A stretch of 64,000 nucleotides of DNA from CAVQWH01 sp963718685 (GCA_963718685.1 OY970356.1:496001-560000), one strand, 5' to 3'. Counted from the first letter of the stretch, positions 51,692 through 60,462 are shown. Translations and numbers: made by a program. The notes: generated from the sequence alone by a model not told the origin.

Positions 51692-51702
51692 TCGACTGTC
51701 AA
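51675..51702 (-). promoter_or_regulatory. Fic promoter
   Basis: Minus-strand TTGACA and TATTGT with a 16-base spacer. The distal operator overlaps it, as expected for repression. Confidence 0.6.
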
Positions 51703-51775
51703 GTATTGTTAAATGATAGTTGTATAGCAAGCTACTTTGCATACTTTTGCAACTTGTCTTGAGTGTCCCCTTTGG

Positions 51776-52183
51776 CTACTCTTCGCCATGTTCGGCTGCT
51801 TCATCAGCTTCAGCTTCGGCGTGAGTTTGCTGGACTCTGTCGGCCGGGTGGTTTGGCGGGCCATAGATTGAATAAAGTTTTAGATCACTCTCGCCCGTGT
51901 TTATCAGATTGTGCCAAACGCCAGCGGGCACAATAACTGCCCAATCGTCTTCAGCATCGTATTCCTTCGTAACTTCGTCTTTGCTGGGCCCGAAGGTTAC
52001 GTGGGCTTTGCCGCTTTCTATGCGCAAGAATTGATCGACATTTGGGTGAGCTTCAAGCCCTACGTCGTCGCCCGGCTTGATGCACATTACGGTTACCTGA
52101 ATGTGTTTGCCCGTCCACACAACAGTGCGGTATGTTTCGTTACTTTTTGTTAATTCCTCGATATTTTTTGCCCATGGTTCCAT
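51776..52183 (-). CDS. Cupin-domain protein
   Basis: 135 residues. The two cupin motifs are GLEAHPNVDQFLRIESGKAHVTFG and VIVPAGVWHNLINTGESDLKLYSIYGPP, with His, Glu/Gln and His placed for one metal. Ending is Ala/Glu/His-rich. The likely fold is a single small beta-barrel; substrate unknown. AAGGAG precedes the ATG. Confidence 0.85.
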   Translation of the reverse strand: MEPWAKNIEELTKSNETYRTVVWTGKHIQVTVMCIKPGDDVGLEAHPNVDQFLRIESGKAHVTFGPSKDEVTKEYDAEDDWAVIVPAGVWHNLINTGESDLKLYSIYGPPNHPADRVQQTHAEAEADEAAEHGEE

Positions 52184-52221
52184 AAAACACTCCTTTTGCT
52201 TACCTTTCTATTCTAACAGTT

Positions 52222-53739
52222 TTAGAAAAGGTCTGGGTAAACGCTTTTGGTGGTTTCGTCTACTTCAGCGCGGAGCTGCGGGAATGGCACGCCTTCGCGC
52301 GCGGAAACGCCTTCAAGCACCCAAAATAGCCTTTCGCTAAAGCCAAAGCCGCAAGCTGGCGGCATGGCGTATTCCAGGGCTTCTACGTAGTCGATATCTA
52401 GCATCTGGGCTTCTTTGTCGCCGGCATCGCGCAAGGCTTGCTGTTCTTTAAAGCGCTGCAGCTGGTCTATCGGATCGTTTAGCTCGGAATACGCTTTGCA
52501 AAGCTCGCTGCCGCCTAGCAGCAAGTTGAATTGCTCGCTAAGCTCGGGATTGTCGGGCTGGGTTTTTGCCAGCGGCTGCAAAAAGGTTGGGATGTCTACC
52601 AAAAAGGCCGGACCGTTCAGGCTGCTGCGGATTTTCTTCCAGAGTTTGTCGATGCCGCGGGCGCGGTTGTGGTGTTTTTCAACCTCGAGGCCATGTTTTT
52701 TAAGCTGCTCTTGCACATCTTTAAGCGTGCATTTGAAAACATCCAAGCCGTAGTGCTCTTTCATTTGCTCGACAAAGCTGATGCGCGGCCAATCTTGGCC
52801 GTCCGGGCCGAGATCTACCTCTTGGCCGTTGGCTAAGCTAAACTTGCGCGTACCCCACGTTTTGTCGGCAATAGAGCGCACTAGATCTTCGGTCAGTTTC
52901 ATGCCCTTTTCCCAATCGGCATAGGCCCAGTACCATTCCATGGCGACGTGTTCGGGCAAATGCTCGTCGGAATAGTTTTCGTTGCGAAAACGCGGGCCGA
53001 TGTCAAAGACTTTCTCGTAACCGGCAACCAGCAGGCGCTTCAAAGGCAACTCGTGGCTGATGCGCAGATAAAAATCTTGGCCCAGGGCGTCCATGTGGGT
53101 TACAAACGGCGTAGCATCGGCTCCGCCCGGCGTGTTTTCAAGCACAGGAACGTTGATTTCTAAGAAGTCTTCTTTAAGCAAAAAGTCGCGCGTGGCTTGC
53201 CAGAATTTGCTGCGGCGGATAAAGCGTTCGCGCACGTCTTGGTTGACGTTTATGTCGATATAACGGCGGCGCAGGCGCTCTTCTTTGTTTTTAAAGCCGT
53301 CGTGTGCGGTGGGCATAGGGCGCAAACTTTTGGTAAGCAAACGCAAATTGCTAACTTCCACCGAGATTTCGCCGGTTTGGGTTTTTGCCACCGTGCCGTG
53401 GGCTTCAATGAAATCTCCGCTGTCTAGCAGTGGCAACTGCTCAAAGCCAAGCTGGCTTTTTTTAGCATCAAGCGGCTGCATTTTATCTGCTGCCAGGAAA
53501 AGTTGCAAAGTGCCGCTGGCATCTTTAATAACCACAAAAGCAATCTTGCCAAATTTGCGGATGTTAATAATACGCCCAGCTACGCTAGCCTTTTGACCGC
53601 TAAGCTTAGAAAAATGCGTGGTGATGTCTTGTAACGTGTTGGTACGCTCGGTTTTGGCGGGGTATGGATTGACTCCAAGCTCTTCGAGCTGTTCGAGTTT
53701 CCGCAGCCGTTCGTCGCGCAATTCCTTCAGTGTAGCCAT
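52222..53739 (-). CDS. lysS: Lysyl-tRNA synthetase, class II
   Basis: 505 residues. An anticodon-binding OB fold (KASVAGRIINIRKFGKIAFVVIKDASGTLQLF) is followed by class II core motifs FLEINVPVLENTPGGADATPFVTH, FRNENYSDEHLPEHVAMEWYWAY and the C-terminal MPPACGFGFSERL (usual family form GxGxGxDR). It charges tRNA-Lys. TATAGT lies 10 bases before the ATG. Confidence 0.96.
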   Translation of the reverse strand: MATLKELRDERLRKLEQLEELGVNPYPAKTERTNTLQDITTHFSKLSGQKASVAGRIINIRKFGKIAFVVIKDASGTLQLFLAADKMQPLDAKKSQLGFEQLPLLDSGDFIEAHGTVAKTQTGEISVEVSNLRLLTKSLRPMPTAHDGFKNKEERLRRRYIDINVNQDVRERFIRRSKFWQATRDFLLKEDFLEINVPVLENTPGGADATPFVTHMDALGQDFYLRISHELPLKRLLVAGYEKVFDIGPRFRNENYSDEHLPEHVAMEWYWAYADWEKGMKLTEDLVRSIADKTWGTRKFSLANGQEVDLGPDGQDWPRISFVEQMKEHYGLDVFKCTLKDVQEQLKKHGLEVEKHHNRARGIDKLWKKIRSSLNGPAFLVDIPTFLQPLAKTQPDNPELSEQFNLLLGGSELCKAYSELNDPIDQLQRFKEQQALRDAGDKEAQMLDIDYVEALEYAMPPACGFGFSERLFWVLEGVSAREGVPFPQLRAEVDETTKSVYPDLF

Positions 53740-53778
53740 ATTAGTAACTACTATATCAGATTAGTAAGAACCGTAATG

Positions 53779-54234
53779 CTATTTTAGGCCGACAACTTTG
53801 TAGTTGATTTCGGTCTTGGGAGTTTTGATGGTAACTTTGTCGCCCACCTTCTTGCCCAGTAAGGCTTTGCCGATAGGAGAAACGTCGGATACTTTGCCGT
53901 TGATTGGGTCGGCTTCAACCGGGCCAACAATTGTGTAAGTGGCCTTGTCGCCGTTGCTGGAAAGGTCAACAGTGCTGCCGACTTGTATACTAGACGATTT
54001 TCTAGCTTTAATAATGTCGGCGTTTAATAAAATCTCTTCAATTTCGCCGATGCGGGTTTCTACTTGGCCTTGCTCTTCGCGAGCGGCGTCATATTCGGCG
54101 TTTTCACTCAAATCACCATAATCACGAGCATTAGCAATCTTCTCGGCAATAGTGCCGCGACGACTTTTCAGTTCTTCTAGCTCTTTGACAAGTTCTTGCT
54201 TGCCCGCTGGAGTTAACTGATATTGCTTTTTCAT
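53779..54234 (-). CDS. greA: Transcription elongation factor GreA
   Basis: 151 residues: an N-terminal coiled-coil hairpin (GKQELVKELEELKSRRGTIAEKIANARDYGDLSENAEYDAAREEQ) carrying the acidic D-E tip, then the C-terminal FKBP-like domain (ISPIGKALLGKKVGDKVTIKTP-type). It rescues stalled RNA polymerase. A hairpin (TGCCAGCG...CGCTAGGCA) lies in the leader, and AAGGGG precedes the ATG. Confidence 0.95.
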   Translation of the reverse strand: MKKQYQLTPAGKQELVKELEELKSRRGTIAEKIANARDYGDLSENAEYDAAREEQGQVETRIGEIEEILLNADIIKARKSSSIQVGSTVDLSSNGDKATYTIVGPVEADPINGKVSDVSPIGKALLGKKVGDKVTIKTPKTEINYKVVGLK

Positions 54235-54344
54235 AAAATGCCCCTTTTTTTATTAGTGCCTAGCGCTTCCACACGCTGGCATTATTGGGTGATAATTGTT
54301 TGTAATTTTTGTTATAAGTGTAGCCGCAAATTGTTTATAATCGC

Positions 54345-55613
54345 TTAGCTTAAAAATCTACGGGTTTCTAGCTTACCAAACAACTCGGATTCCGTCAACA
54401 GCTTTTTTGTGCCGTTTTTGCGAGCGGTATATTCGTACTGTTTTTTATCTGTTAGCCGCTCGCTGACCACTACCCGATGCGGAATACCCATCAGCTCGCT
54501 ATCGGCCAGTTTTTCACCGGGACGCTCGCTGCGATCGTCATAAAGAACGCTGATATTTTGTTTGTTTAGCTTTTCGTAAAGTTGGTCGGCTTGTTTGACG
54601 ACCTCAGGCTTGTCGCCGATTCGCACCAAGTAAACTTGGGCTGGTGCGACTGTTTCAGGCCAGACTAGACCTTTGTCATCAGAAAAATGCTCGGCAATCA
54701 CACCCATCAAGCGGCTGACGCCAAGACCGTAACAACCGCCGATAATAGACTTTTGTTTGCCGGATTCATCTGTGAAATAAACATCCAGCGCATCGGTGTA
54801 TTTGCTTTCTAGATGGAAGGTGTTACCTACTTCGACGGCCTTTTTCTCAACCAGTTTGGATTTGTCGAGGCCAAGTTTTTTTAGATTTTCATCGGTGTAG
54901 ATTTCTTCATTGATGGCGATCTTCTTTTCTTCATCAAGATAAATCGTGTCCTCGCCCACTTCGCTGAGAGTTTGGAATTCATCGCTAAAGCGCGGCGTAA
55001 AAATGCCGCCATCGGCGTATGTGCGATATGTAATGTCGCCCAGGCCCATTCTTTTGTAAACTTTGTGGTAAGACTTAACGAAACTGTCATAAATTTTTTC
55101 ATGTTCTTCTTGGGTGCTGGCAAAGCTGTAAAGATCTTTCATTAAGAATTCACGGCCGCGCAGTAAGCCGCTTTTTGCCCGTAGCTCGTTGCGGAATTTG
55201 TTTTGAATCTGGTAAACCGAAAGTGGCAAGTCGCGGTATGAGCTGATGTAGTCTTTCAAAACATCAACTATCGGCTCTTCATGCGTTAAACCAACTCCCA
55301 ATTCCGTGCCGTTAGTCAGCTTGGTTTTAAACCAGTTATCAACCTTTTTGTCGTCCCAACGATCGGTCTTTTCCCAAATGTCTTTCGGTTGCAGAGTTGT
55401 CATAGCCAGTTCTTGACCACCGGCGGCATTCATTTCTTCTCGAACAATTTGTTCGATATTTTTAAGCACCTTGAAGCCAAGTGGCAAATAAGCATAAACT
55501 CCGGCCATTTCTTTGTGAATAAAGCCGGCACGAATAAGAAGCTGGGCGTTTTTAGCTTCTTCCCCAGCTGGCGCTTGCTTGCGCGTTTTGGTAAATAAGT
55601 TTGTCATCCTCAT
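54345..55613 (-). CDS. proS: Prolyl-tRNA synthetase lacking the INS editing domain
   Basis: 422 residues, versus about 570 for the usual bacterial enzyme. Class II motifs are present (GREFLMKDLYSFA, GVGLTHEEP, GGCYGLGVSRLMGVIAEHF) and a C-terminal anticodon domain follows, but motif 2 leads directly to motif 3 with a short joining segment, without the inserted YbaK-like editing domain. Mischarged Ala-tRNA-Pro would need trans-editing. TACAAT lies 11 bases before the ATG. Confidence 0.94.
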   Translation of the reverse strand: MRMTNLFTKTRKQAPAGEEAKNAQLLIRAGFIHKEMAGVYAYLPLGFKVLKNIEQIVREEMNAAGGQELAMTTLQPKDIWEKTDRWDDKKVDNWFKTKLTNGTELGVGLTHEEPIVDVLKDYISSYRDLPLSVYQIQNKFRNELRAKSGLLRGREFLMKDLYSFASTQEEHEKIYDSFVKSYHKVYKRMGLGDITYRTYADGGIFTPRFSDEFQTLSEVGEDTIYLDEEKKIAINEEIYTDENLKKLGLDKSKLVEKKAVEVGNTFHLESKYTDALDVYFTDESGKQKSIIGGCYGLGVSRLMGVIAEHFSDDKGLVWPETVAPAQVYLVRIGDKPEVVKQADQLYEKLNKQNISVLYDDRSERPGEKLADSELMGIPHRVVVSERLTDKKQYEYTARKNGTKKLLTESELFGKLETRRFLS

Positions 55614-55632
55614 AACTTAGACCTATTGTACG

Positions 55633-56385
55633 CTAGGTTAGGTGAAAGATGAACAGCGAGGCGAAGGCTAGTAGGTTTTTGCCCATATGCACCATGATAG
55701 ACGGCCATAAACGTCCGCTATGTTCGCGTAAGTAACAAAGCACTAGACTCAGCACAAAAACATCAATGCTGACATTCCACTGAAAATGCACCAGGCCAAA
55801 AAGCGCGCTGGTGATGATGGCTGCTATTTCAAAAGAGAAAATCCGCCGCAAATTGCCAAATAAATAACCGCGGAATAGCAACTCTTCCGCTATCGGCGCC
55901 AGGCCGACGAAAGTGACTAAAGCCAGCACAAACTCGAAGTCATTGTTAAGCGATTTTATGCCCACATCTTGCGCTTGGCTAAGGTTTATTGAAGGAAAAA
56001 GCAGGGTTACCAGCTGCATTGCCCAAAAAGCAAGCCCTAAATAAACCACGAAACCTAAGATCGCTATGCCAACGTCACGGACGCGTAGTGGCAAGTTTAT
56101 ACCAAGCAGTTTTTTCAGCTCTATTTTACTAGACCAAAGCTTCAGCCTGGCCGGCATGGCGATAGTTATTAATAAAACTAAGGCGTAGATTATGACGCTA
56201 ATGCTGAATACAAAAGCAACCTTGTCGGTTCCGCCAAAGTCCCAGCCTAATTTTTCTGAAATATTGACACCAAGGGCTACTAAAATTTGCACGAATAAAA
56301 AGACTGAAAATACCCACAAAACCAGGCCGAAAGCTTGAAAGCTGCGAACCGGCAGATTCGGCTTAATGGAAAAATTTACTGACAT
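55633..56385 (-). CDS. CPBP-family (CAAX) intramembrane protease
   Basis: 250 residues, about seven helices. Motifs EELLFRGYLFGN (EExxxR) and FGLVHFQWN (FxxxH) give the expected Glu and His metal or active-site residues. Members process or protect peptides at the membrane. Its start lies 23 bases inside the end of rseP, so it is translated together with it. Confidence 0.88.
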   Translation of the reverse strand: MSVNFSIKPNLPVRSFQAFGLVLWVFSVFLFVQILVALGVNISEKLGWDFGGTDKVAFVFSISVIIYALVLLITIAMPARLKLWSSKIELKKLLGINLPLRVRDVGIAILGFVVYLGLAFWAMQLVTLLFPSINLSQAQDVGIKSLNNDFEFVLALVTFVGLAPIAEELLFRGYLFGNLRRIFSFEIAAIITSALFGLVHFQWNVSIDVFVLSLVLCYLREHSGRLWPSIMVHMGKNLLAFASLFIFHLT

Positions 56386-57529
56386 CGGCTGCCGTTACTA
56401 CCACAACCAGCAGCATCAAAAAAGCAAAGCCGGTGCCATGGATTTTCTCTTCTTTTTCTTTAGTTAAAGGCTTTTTCAGGCCTTTGAAAACAAGTGTTAC
56501 GAATAACCTGCCGCCGTCTAGCGCCGGTATCGGCAGCACGTTAATAAGTGCCAGAGTCAGTGAGATGATGGCTGTTAGCAGCAAGAGCGAGGTTAAGCCT
56601 GACGCCACTGCTGCCGGGAAAATCACACCCAAAATCCCTATCGGCCCCGCCACGCTGGCGCCAGCTGCGCCAAGTTCTTTACTGCCTTCTGAGCGCGTAG
56701 TTTGGTCAGAGCTAAGTTTTGCCGTTAAACCTTTGGCTATATTAACTACCAGATTGCCAAGTCCTTTGAAAGTTACGCCGGTAAACTGAGCTGTTGTGCC
56801 GATTCCAACAATTGGCGCAGACCATGTAGATTTTTGGATTACCTGCTGGGTTGGGCTGACTCCCAGATAGCCTTCGTTGTTTTTATCACTACTATTTAAC
56901 CGAATATTCGTATTAGCGCGTTGATTATCGTGTTTATAGACTACGCTCACCTTTTGGCCGCGATATTTTTGAGTTAGATTAACTAGTTTATCAGGGCTGG
57001 AAATGTGCTGATTATTAAGGCGAATAAGCTGGTCTTTCACCTTTAAGCCCGCTTTCTGAGCTGGTGAGTTGTCGCTTATAAAGCCGACAGTCACAGGTTT
57101 GGTGATAGTCGTGGTATCGCTTGGCACTTGAAATTGGTTATCTACCACTTTTGGAAGACCTGTAATAGCAAGTATTGTAAGAATAACAGCAGCAGCTAGC
57201 CAATTGATGGTTACTCCGGCCAGTAGAATCTTAGTTTTTGCCCACATGCTAGCTGCACCGTAATCACCCTTTTTATGAGCTGCGTCGTTTTCGCCCTGCA
57301 ACTTAACAAAGCCGCCAAGCGGCAGCCAATTGATACTAAAAAGCACACCGTTTTTTAATTTTTTAGACCAAGCTTTGGGTGGAAAGCCGATTCCGAACTC
57401 TTCTACTATTACGCCGTTACGACGGGCTGCTATGGCGTGGCCTAGTTCGTGGATGACCACTAAAACGACCAATATCAGCAAGCCGACACAAATTCCTCCT
57501 ACCAAACCCAGCACTCCGATAAAACTCAT
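56363..57529 (-). CDS. rseP: Site-2 zinc metalloprotease RseP
   Basis: 388 residues. The catalytic HELGHA is in the first helix (VVIHELGHAIAARRNG), a PDZ domain (ISDNSPAQKAGLKVKDQLIRLNNQ) lies near 150-215, and the second metal site is in INVLPIPALDGGRL. Cuts transmembrane segments of anti-sigma factors or signal peptides. AGGAGGG precedes the ATG. It is in the order frr-rseP-CAAX protease. Confidence 0.93.
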   Translation of the reverse strand: MSFIGVLGLVGGICVGLLILVVLVVIHELGHAIAARRNGVIVEEFGIGFPPKAWSKKLKNGVLFSINWLPLGGFVKLQGENDAAHKKGDYGAASMWAKTKILLAGVTINWLAAAVILTILAITGLPKVVDNQFQVPSDTTTITKPVTVGFISDNSPAQKAGLKVKDQLIRLNNQHISSPDKLVNLTQKYRGQKVSVVYKHDNQRANTNIRLNSSDKNNEGYLGVSPTQQVIQKSTWSAPIVGIGTTAQFTGVTFKGLGNLVVNIAKGLTAKLSSDQTTRSEGSKELGAAGASVAGPIGILGVIFPAAVASGLTSLLLLTAIISLTLALINVLPIPALDGGRLFVTLVFKGLKKPLTKEKEEKIHGTGFAFLMLLVVVVTAADVSKFFH

Positions 57530-57552
57530 TTACCCTCCTTGAGCAGTCTTAA

Positions 57553-58107
57553 TTATATTGTGAGAATTTCCTTCTCTTTTGCCGCGGCGACAGCTTCGGC
57601 TTTGCCCTGAAAGTCGCTTACCAGATCGTCAAGCGCTTTTGAAACCCGATGAAAATCGTCGTCAGAAAGCTCTTTTTTGTCTTTTTGATTTTTAGCATCT
57701 TTGATAGCGTCGTGGCGAACATTGCGGATTGCAATCCGGCAATCTTCTACTTTGTCGCTTAGTTGTTTGGCAATTTGGCGCCGGCGTTCTTCGGTCAGTT
57801 GCGGAACCGGCACGCGCACGATGCGGCCATCGTCGCTTGGGTTAAAGCCTAGACCTTGATCTTGGCGGATCGCTTCAACTACCGCTTCCACATTGTTTTG
57901 GTCAAACGGATGAACCTGCAAAAGCTGCGGTTCGGGAGCAGTTACGTTGGCAACCTGATTAAGCGGCATTTTGGTACCGTAAGCTTCCACGGTAATACCA
58001 TCTAGCATATTAGGATGGGCCCGGCCGGTGCGGATTTTCTTTATTTCGTCTTGAAAGTGGCTAAGAGCCTGCCCCATCCGGCTTTCATAAGTCGTGGTGT
58101 CAAACAT
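57553..58107 (-). CDS. frr: Ribosome recycling factor
   Basis: 184 residues with the RRF fold: MGQALSHFQDEIKKIRTGRAHPNMLDGITVEAYGTKMPLNQVANVT...PQLTEERRRQIAKQLSDKVEDCRIAIRNVRHDAIKDAKNQ. With EF-G it splits post-termination ribosomes. TATAAT lies 7 bases before the ATG. Confidence 0.96.
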   Translation of the reverse strand: MFDTTTYESRMGQALSHFQDEIKKIRTGRAHPNMLDGITVEAYGTKMPLNQVANVTAPEPQLLQVHPFDQNNVEAVVEAIRQDQGLGFNPSDDGRIVRVPVPQLTEERRRQIAKQLSDKVEDCRIAIRNVRHDAIKDAKNQKDKKELSDDDFHRVSKALDDLVSDFQGKAEAVAAAKEKEILTI

Positions 58108-58134
58108 ATCTATAATTATAGCGTAGTTTAGGCA

Positions 58135-58164
58135 TAAAAAAAGGACTGCCTGAGTGGCGAGTCC
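58135..58164 (-). terminator. Rho-independent terminator of the orphan gene at 58248
   Basis: Stem GGACT-GCC/GGC-AGTCC with one bulged base and a 5-base loop, followed by TTTTTTT on the minus strand. It comes after the inverted-repeat arm and just before the frr promoter. Confidence 0.85.
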
Positions 58165-58199
58165 GAAATTATTACAAAAGAGATACCTTGGAAGTTGTG

Positions 58200-58233
58200 G
58201 GCTGGTCCGCGGGTTTTGCCCCGCGAACCAGCC
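58200..58233 (-). other. Strong 3' UTR hairpin
   Basis: GGCTGG/CCAGCC and CGCGGG/CCCGCG pair around an AAAAC-type loop, 15 bases after the stop of the orphan gene. There is no T-run after it, so it is more likely a stability element than the terminator. Confidence 0.5.
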
Positions 58234-58247
58234 TTTGCTCTCCCTGA

Positions 58248-58775
58248 CTAAGCTGTGCTCTCGAGGGGCTTGTGAGTCTTTGCGCCCTTCATTTGCATGG
58301 TGCGAGCCCTATCAGCTGCTTGGCGTTCGGCCTTCTTGGCCTGGCGCCTGCGCCGATGTGATGAAGTGCTGCGGCGATTCCGTTCGAGTTTGTTCTCGGC
58401 CTGGATCTCGCTGCAATGAACTTGCCGAAGCAAGTCTTCCATTTTTCGCTGTTCTTTGACCGGCACCTTGGCAGTCAGTTTAGTCCTCAGCAAGTCCTGT
58501 TCTCGACGGTAGAGACGGCGAAAACTTTCCGTCTCAAGTGCCAGAACGCGAACCTCGTTGAACTCATGACGGTAAACCGTCACGAGAGCGCTGATTCGCC
58601 CCTTGTGGCTTCCGTTAGCCAGCTTTTGCGGCAACCAGCCTCCAATTTTGGAGAGCTGGTGCTCACTCAGGCGTTGGAGCAGCTTGTTGCACTCCTTGAC
58701 AGTTTTCTGCCAGGACCGCTCCAGCGTCCCCCGTTTTATAGGCTTCGGGAGAGTAGCCTCGGTAAAAGCAGACAT
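58248..58775 (-). CDS. Orphan basic protein, unknown
   Basis: About 175 residues from MSAFTEATLPKP, chosen for the Shine-Dalgarno GGAAGAGG before 58775. It is helical and soluble, and ends in a strongly basic stretch (RNRRSTSSHRRRRQAKKAERQAADRARTMQMKG). G+C content is visibly higher than in frr and tsf on either side. It has its own promoter and terminator and interrupts the frr-tsf-rpsB series. No family recognised; RNA or DNA binding is plausible from the tail. Confidence 0.65.
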   Translation of the reverse strand: MSAFTEATLPKPIKRGTLERSWQKTVKECNKLLQRLSEHQLSKIGGWLPQKLANGSHKGRISALVTVYRHEFNEVRVLALETESFRRLYRREQDLLRTKLTAKVPVKEQRKMEDLLRQVHCSEIQAENKLERNRRSTSSHRRRRQAKKAERQAADRARTMQMKGAKTHKPLESTA

Positions 58776-58930
58776 TTTGCTCAACCTCTTCCTTAGTTGA
58801 CAATCTAAAACCCGATCACTGCACAAATAAGCTTATACAGTTATAGGGTCCTAGATTTACCAAAGAGGTGGTATCTCTTTTGTAAATGTACTTATACGAA
58901 GAACTCCACGCTCAATTCGTATTGCGTAAC

Positions 58931-58959
58931 ATATTAACATATATTATATATATTGTCAA
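58931..58959 (-). promoter_or_regulatory. Probable promoter of the orphan gene
   Basis: A consensus TTGACA and TAATAT lie 17 bases apart on the minus strand in an AT-rich stretch. This predicts a leader of about 150 bases containing one arm of the 16-bp inverted repeat. Confidence 0.55.
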
Positions 58960-58982
58960 TATATTCTATAAGAATGGTCAGT

Positions 58983-59582
58983 TTATTCGCTACTACCGCC
59001 AAGCTCGATGCGTTTCATCTGGCGCACTACGATATTCTCACCTAGCCGGGCAATGTGGTCTTTTACTAAATCGCCAACTGTAACGTCCGGGTTTTTAACA
59101 AAAGCTTGAGTATAGAGAGTTTTTTCTGCAAAATGTTTTTTTACCTGACCATCGACGATTTTATCAATCATATCGCTTGGTTTGCCTTCGTTTTTAGCTT
59201 TTTCGGCAAATTCGGCTTTAACCCGTTTGGTTTCCGCAGCTGGAACGTCTTTTTCCTCGATGTATTCAGGTGCCATTGCGGAAATATGCAGTGCGATGTC
59301 ATGAACCAGGGTTTTAAAGTCATCAGTTCGAGCCACGAAGTCAGTTTCGCAGTTTACTTCCACTACAACACCGATTCTACCGCTATGCACGTAAGAATCA
59401 ACTAGACCTTCGCGTGCCTCGCGATCGCCCTTTTTCTCAGCTTTGGTCAGACCTTTTTTGCGCATGGCTTGTAGGGCTTTGTCGAAGTCGCCTTTGGCTT
59501 CTTCAAGCGCAGCTTTAGCATCGCTTAAGCCTACGCCGGTTAAGTCTTTGAGTTTTTTAACGTCTTCTAGTGATATTGCCAT
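58983..59582 (-). CDS. tsf: Elongation factor Ts
   Basis: 199 residues, shorter than the E. coli protein (283). The N-terminal UBA-like domain (VKKLKDLTGVGLSDAKAALEEAKGDFDKALQAMRKKG) and the TDFVAR motif that displaces nucleotide from EF-Tu are intact; the C-terminal core is reduced. AGAGGAA precedes the ATG and rpsB lies 14 bases upstream. Confidence 0.95.
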   Translation of the reverse strand: MAISLEDVKKLKDLTGVGLSDAKAALEEAKGDFDKALQAMRKKGLTKAEKKGDREAREGLVDSYVHSGRIGVVVEVNCETDFVARTDDFKTLVHDIALHISAMAPEYIEEKDVPAAETKRVKAEFAEKAKNEGKPSDMIDKIVDGQVKKHFAEKTLYTQAFVKNPDVTVGDLVKDHIARLGENIVVRQMKRIELGGSSE

Positions 59583-59596
59583 TGTTTCCTCTTTTA

Positions 59597-60316
59597 TTAC
59601 TTAGATTGTTTCGGTGCGGCAGATTTGCGCTTTGTCAAACCTTCGTTAACCGCCTGTTTTATGTAGTCTAAAATCAGTTGGATTCCCTTGATGGCGTCGT
59701 CGTTGCCTGGAATAACGTAGTCTATCATCCCAGGATCGGCGTTGGTATCAACCAGAGCAACTACGGGAATGCCAAGTTTATTGGCTTCGCGAACCGCATT
59801 ATTGTCAGCGTTTACGTCAACCACAAACACTGCTCCCGGCTGGCCGTCCAAATCTTTAACGCCACCGTATTTCAGATTTAACATGTCGATTTCTTCCTGA
59901 AAACGCTGCACTTCCAACTTGGAATAGCGATTAGCAAGCTCGCCGCTTTCCATGCGTCGTTCAAGCAGCTTAAGGTGTTTGATTTGTTTGCCGATTGTTG
60001 CTGCGTTGGTTAGCGTACCGCCAAGCCAACGTTCATTTACGTAAGACTGGCCCACTTCTTTGGCCGTAGCTTTTACAATATCTTGAGCCTGGCGCTTAGT
60101 GCCAACCAACAGAATTTGCTTGCCATTTGCTACTACCTCTGTAATGAAAGGTAGAGCTTTATCAAGACCCTCCACAGTTTTAGTCAGGTCAATGATATGA
60201 CTATCTTGGCGCTTGCTATGAATATACTGCGCCATTTTAGGGTGCCAGCGGCTGGTTTTGTGACCGAAGTGCACGCCCGATTCTAAAAGTTTTTTAATAT
60301 CGACAGTAACTGCCAT
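59597..60316 (-). CDS. rpsB: 30S ribosomal protein S2
   Basis: 239 residues from MAVTVDIKKLLESGVHFGHKTSRWHPKM, with AAAGGAG upstream. An in-frame GTG at 60337 is less likely. Hallmarks include FGHKTSRWHPKM, GTKRQAQDIVK and AIVVVDVN-like VFVVDVNADNNAVREANKLGIPVVALVDTN. Paired with tsf as in most bacteria. Confidence 0.96.
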   Translation of the reverse strand: MAVTVDIKKLLESGVHFGHKTSRWHPKMAQYIHSKRQDSHIIDLTKTVEGLDKALPFITEVVANGKQILLVGTKRQAQDIVKATAKEVGQSYVNERWLGGTLTNAATIGKQIKHLKLLERRMESGELANRYSKLEVQRFQEEIDMLNLKYGGVKDLDGQPGAVFVVDVNADNNAVREANKLGIPVVALVDTNADPGMIDYVIPGNDDAIKGIQLILDYIKQAVNEGLTKRKSAAPKQSK

Positions 60317-60335
60317 TGAGTACTCCTTTTTCCTC

Positions 60336-60370
60336 ACTCACACTTTTATTCAGAAGTTTAAACTGTGAGT
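60336..60370 (-). promoter_or_regulatory. rpsB leader hairpin
   Basis: ACTCACA and TGTGAGT pair across about 20 bases, ending 20 bases before the start and close to the Shine-Dalgarno. S2 is known to repress rpsB-tsf through leader structure in other bacteria; that this hairpin does so is inference. Confidence 0.4.
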
Positions 60371-60398
60371 TGTGTCGTTAAGTATTTTTACATATGTC

Positions 60399-60426
60399 AT
60401 TATAACAGATACACTCACATATACAA
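60399..60426 (-). promoter_or_regulatory. rpsB-tsf promoter
   Basis: Consensus TATAAT with a weak TTGTAT 16 bases upstream, giving a leader of about 75 bases. Confidence 0.5.
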
Positions 60427-60433
60427 ACCTATA

Positions 60434-60462
60434 TTGCTTTTTATAGCCTTTAGTTATATAAT
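60434..60462 (+). promoter_or_regulatory. Promoter of the small membrane-protein gene
   Basis: TTGCTT and consensus TATAAT separated by 17 bases. The leader carries a small hairpin GACC-CTGAAA-GGTC just before the start. Confidence 0.65.

Larger units (their letters stand above)
58172..58885. repeat. Perfect 16-bp inverted repeats bounding an orphan gene
   Basis: TTACAAAAGAGATACC at 58172-58187 is the exact reverse complement of GGTATCTCTTTTGTAA at 58870-58885. The repeats bracket one gene of 176 codons. One arm lies in the 5' leader and the other in the 3' UTR of the predicted transcript. Confidence 0.8.
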
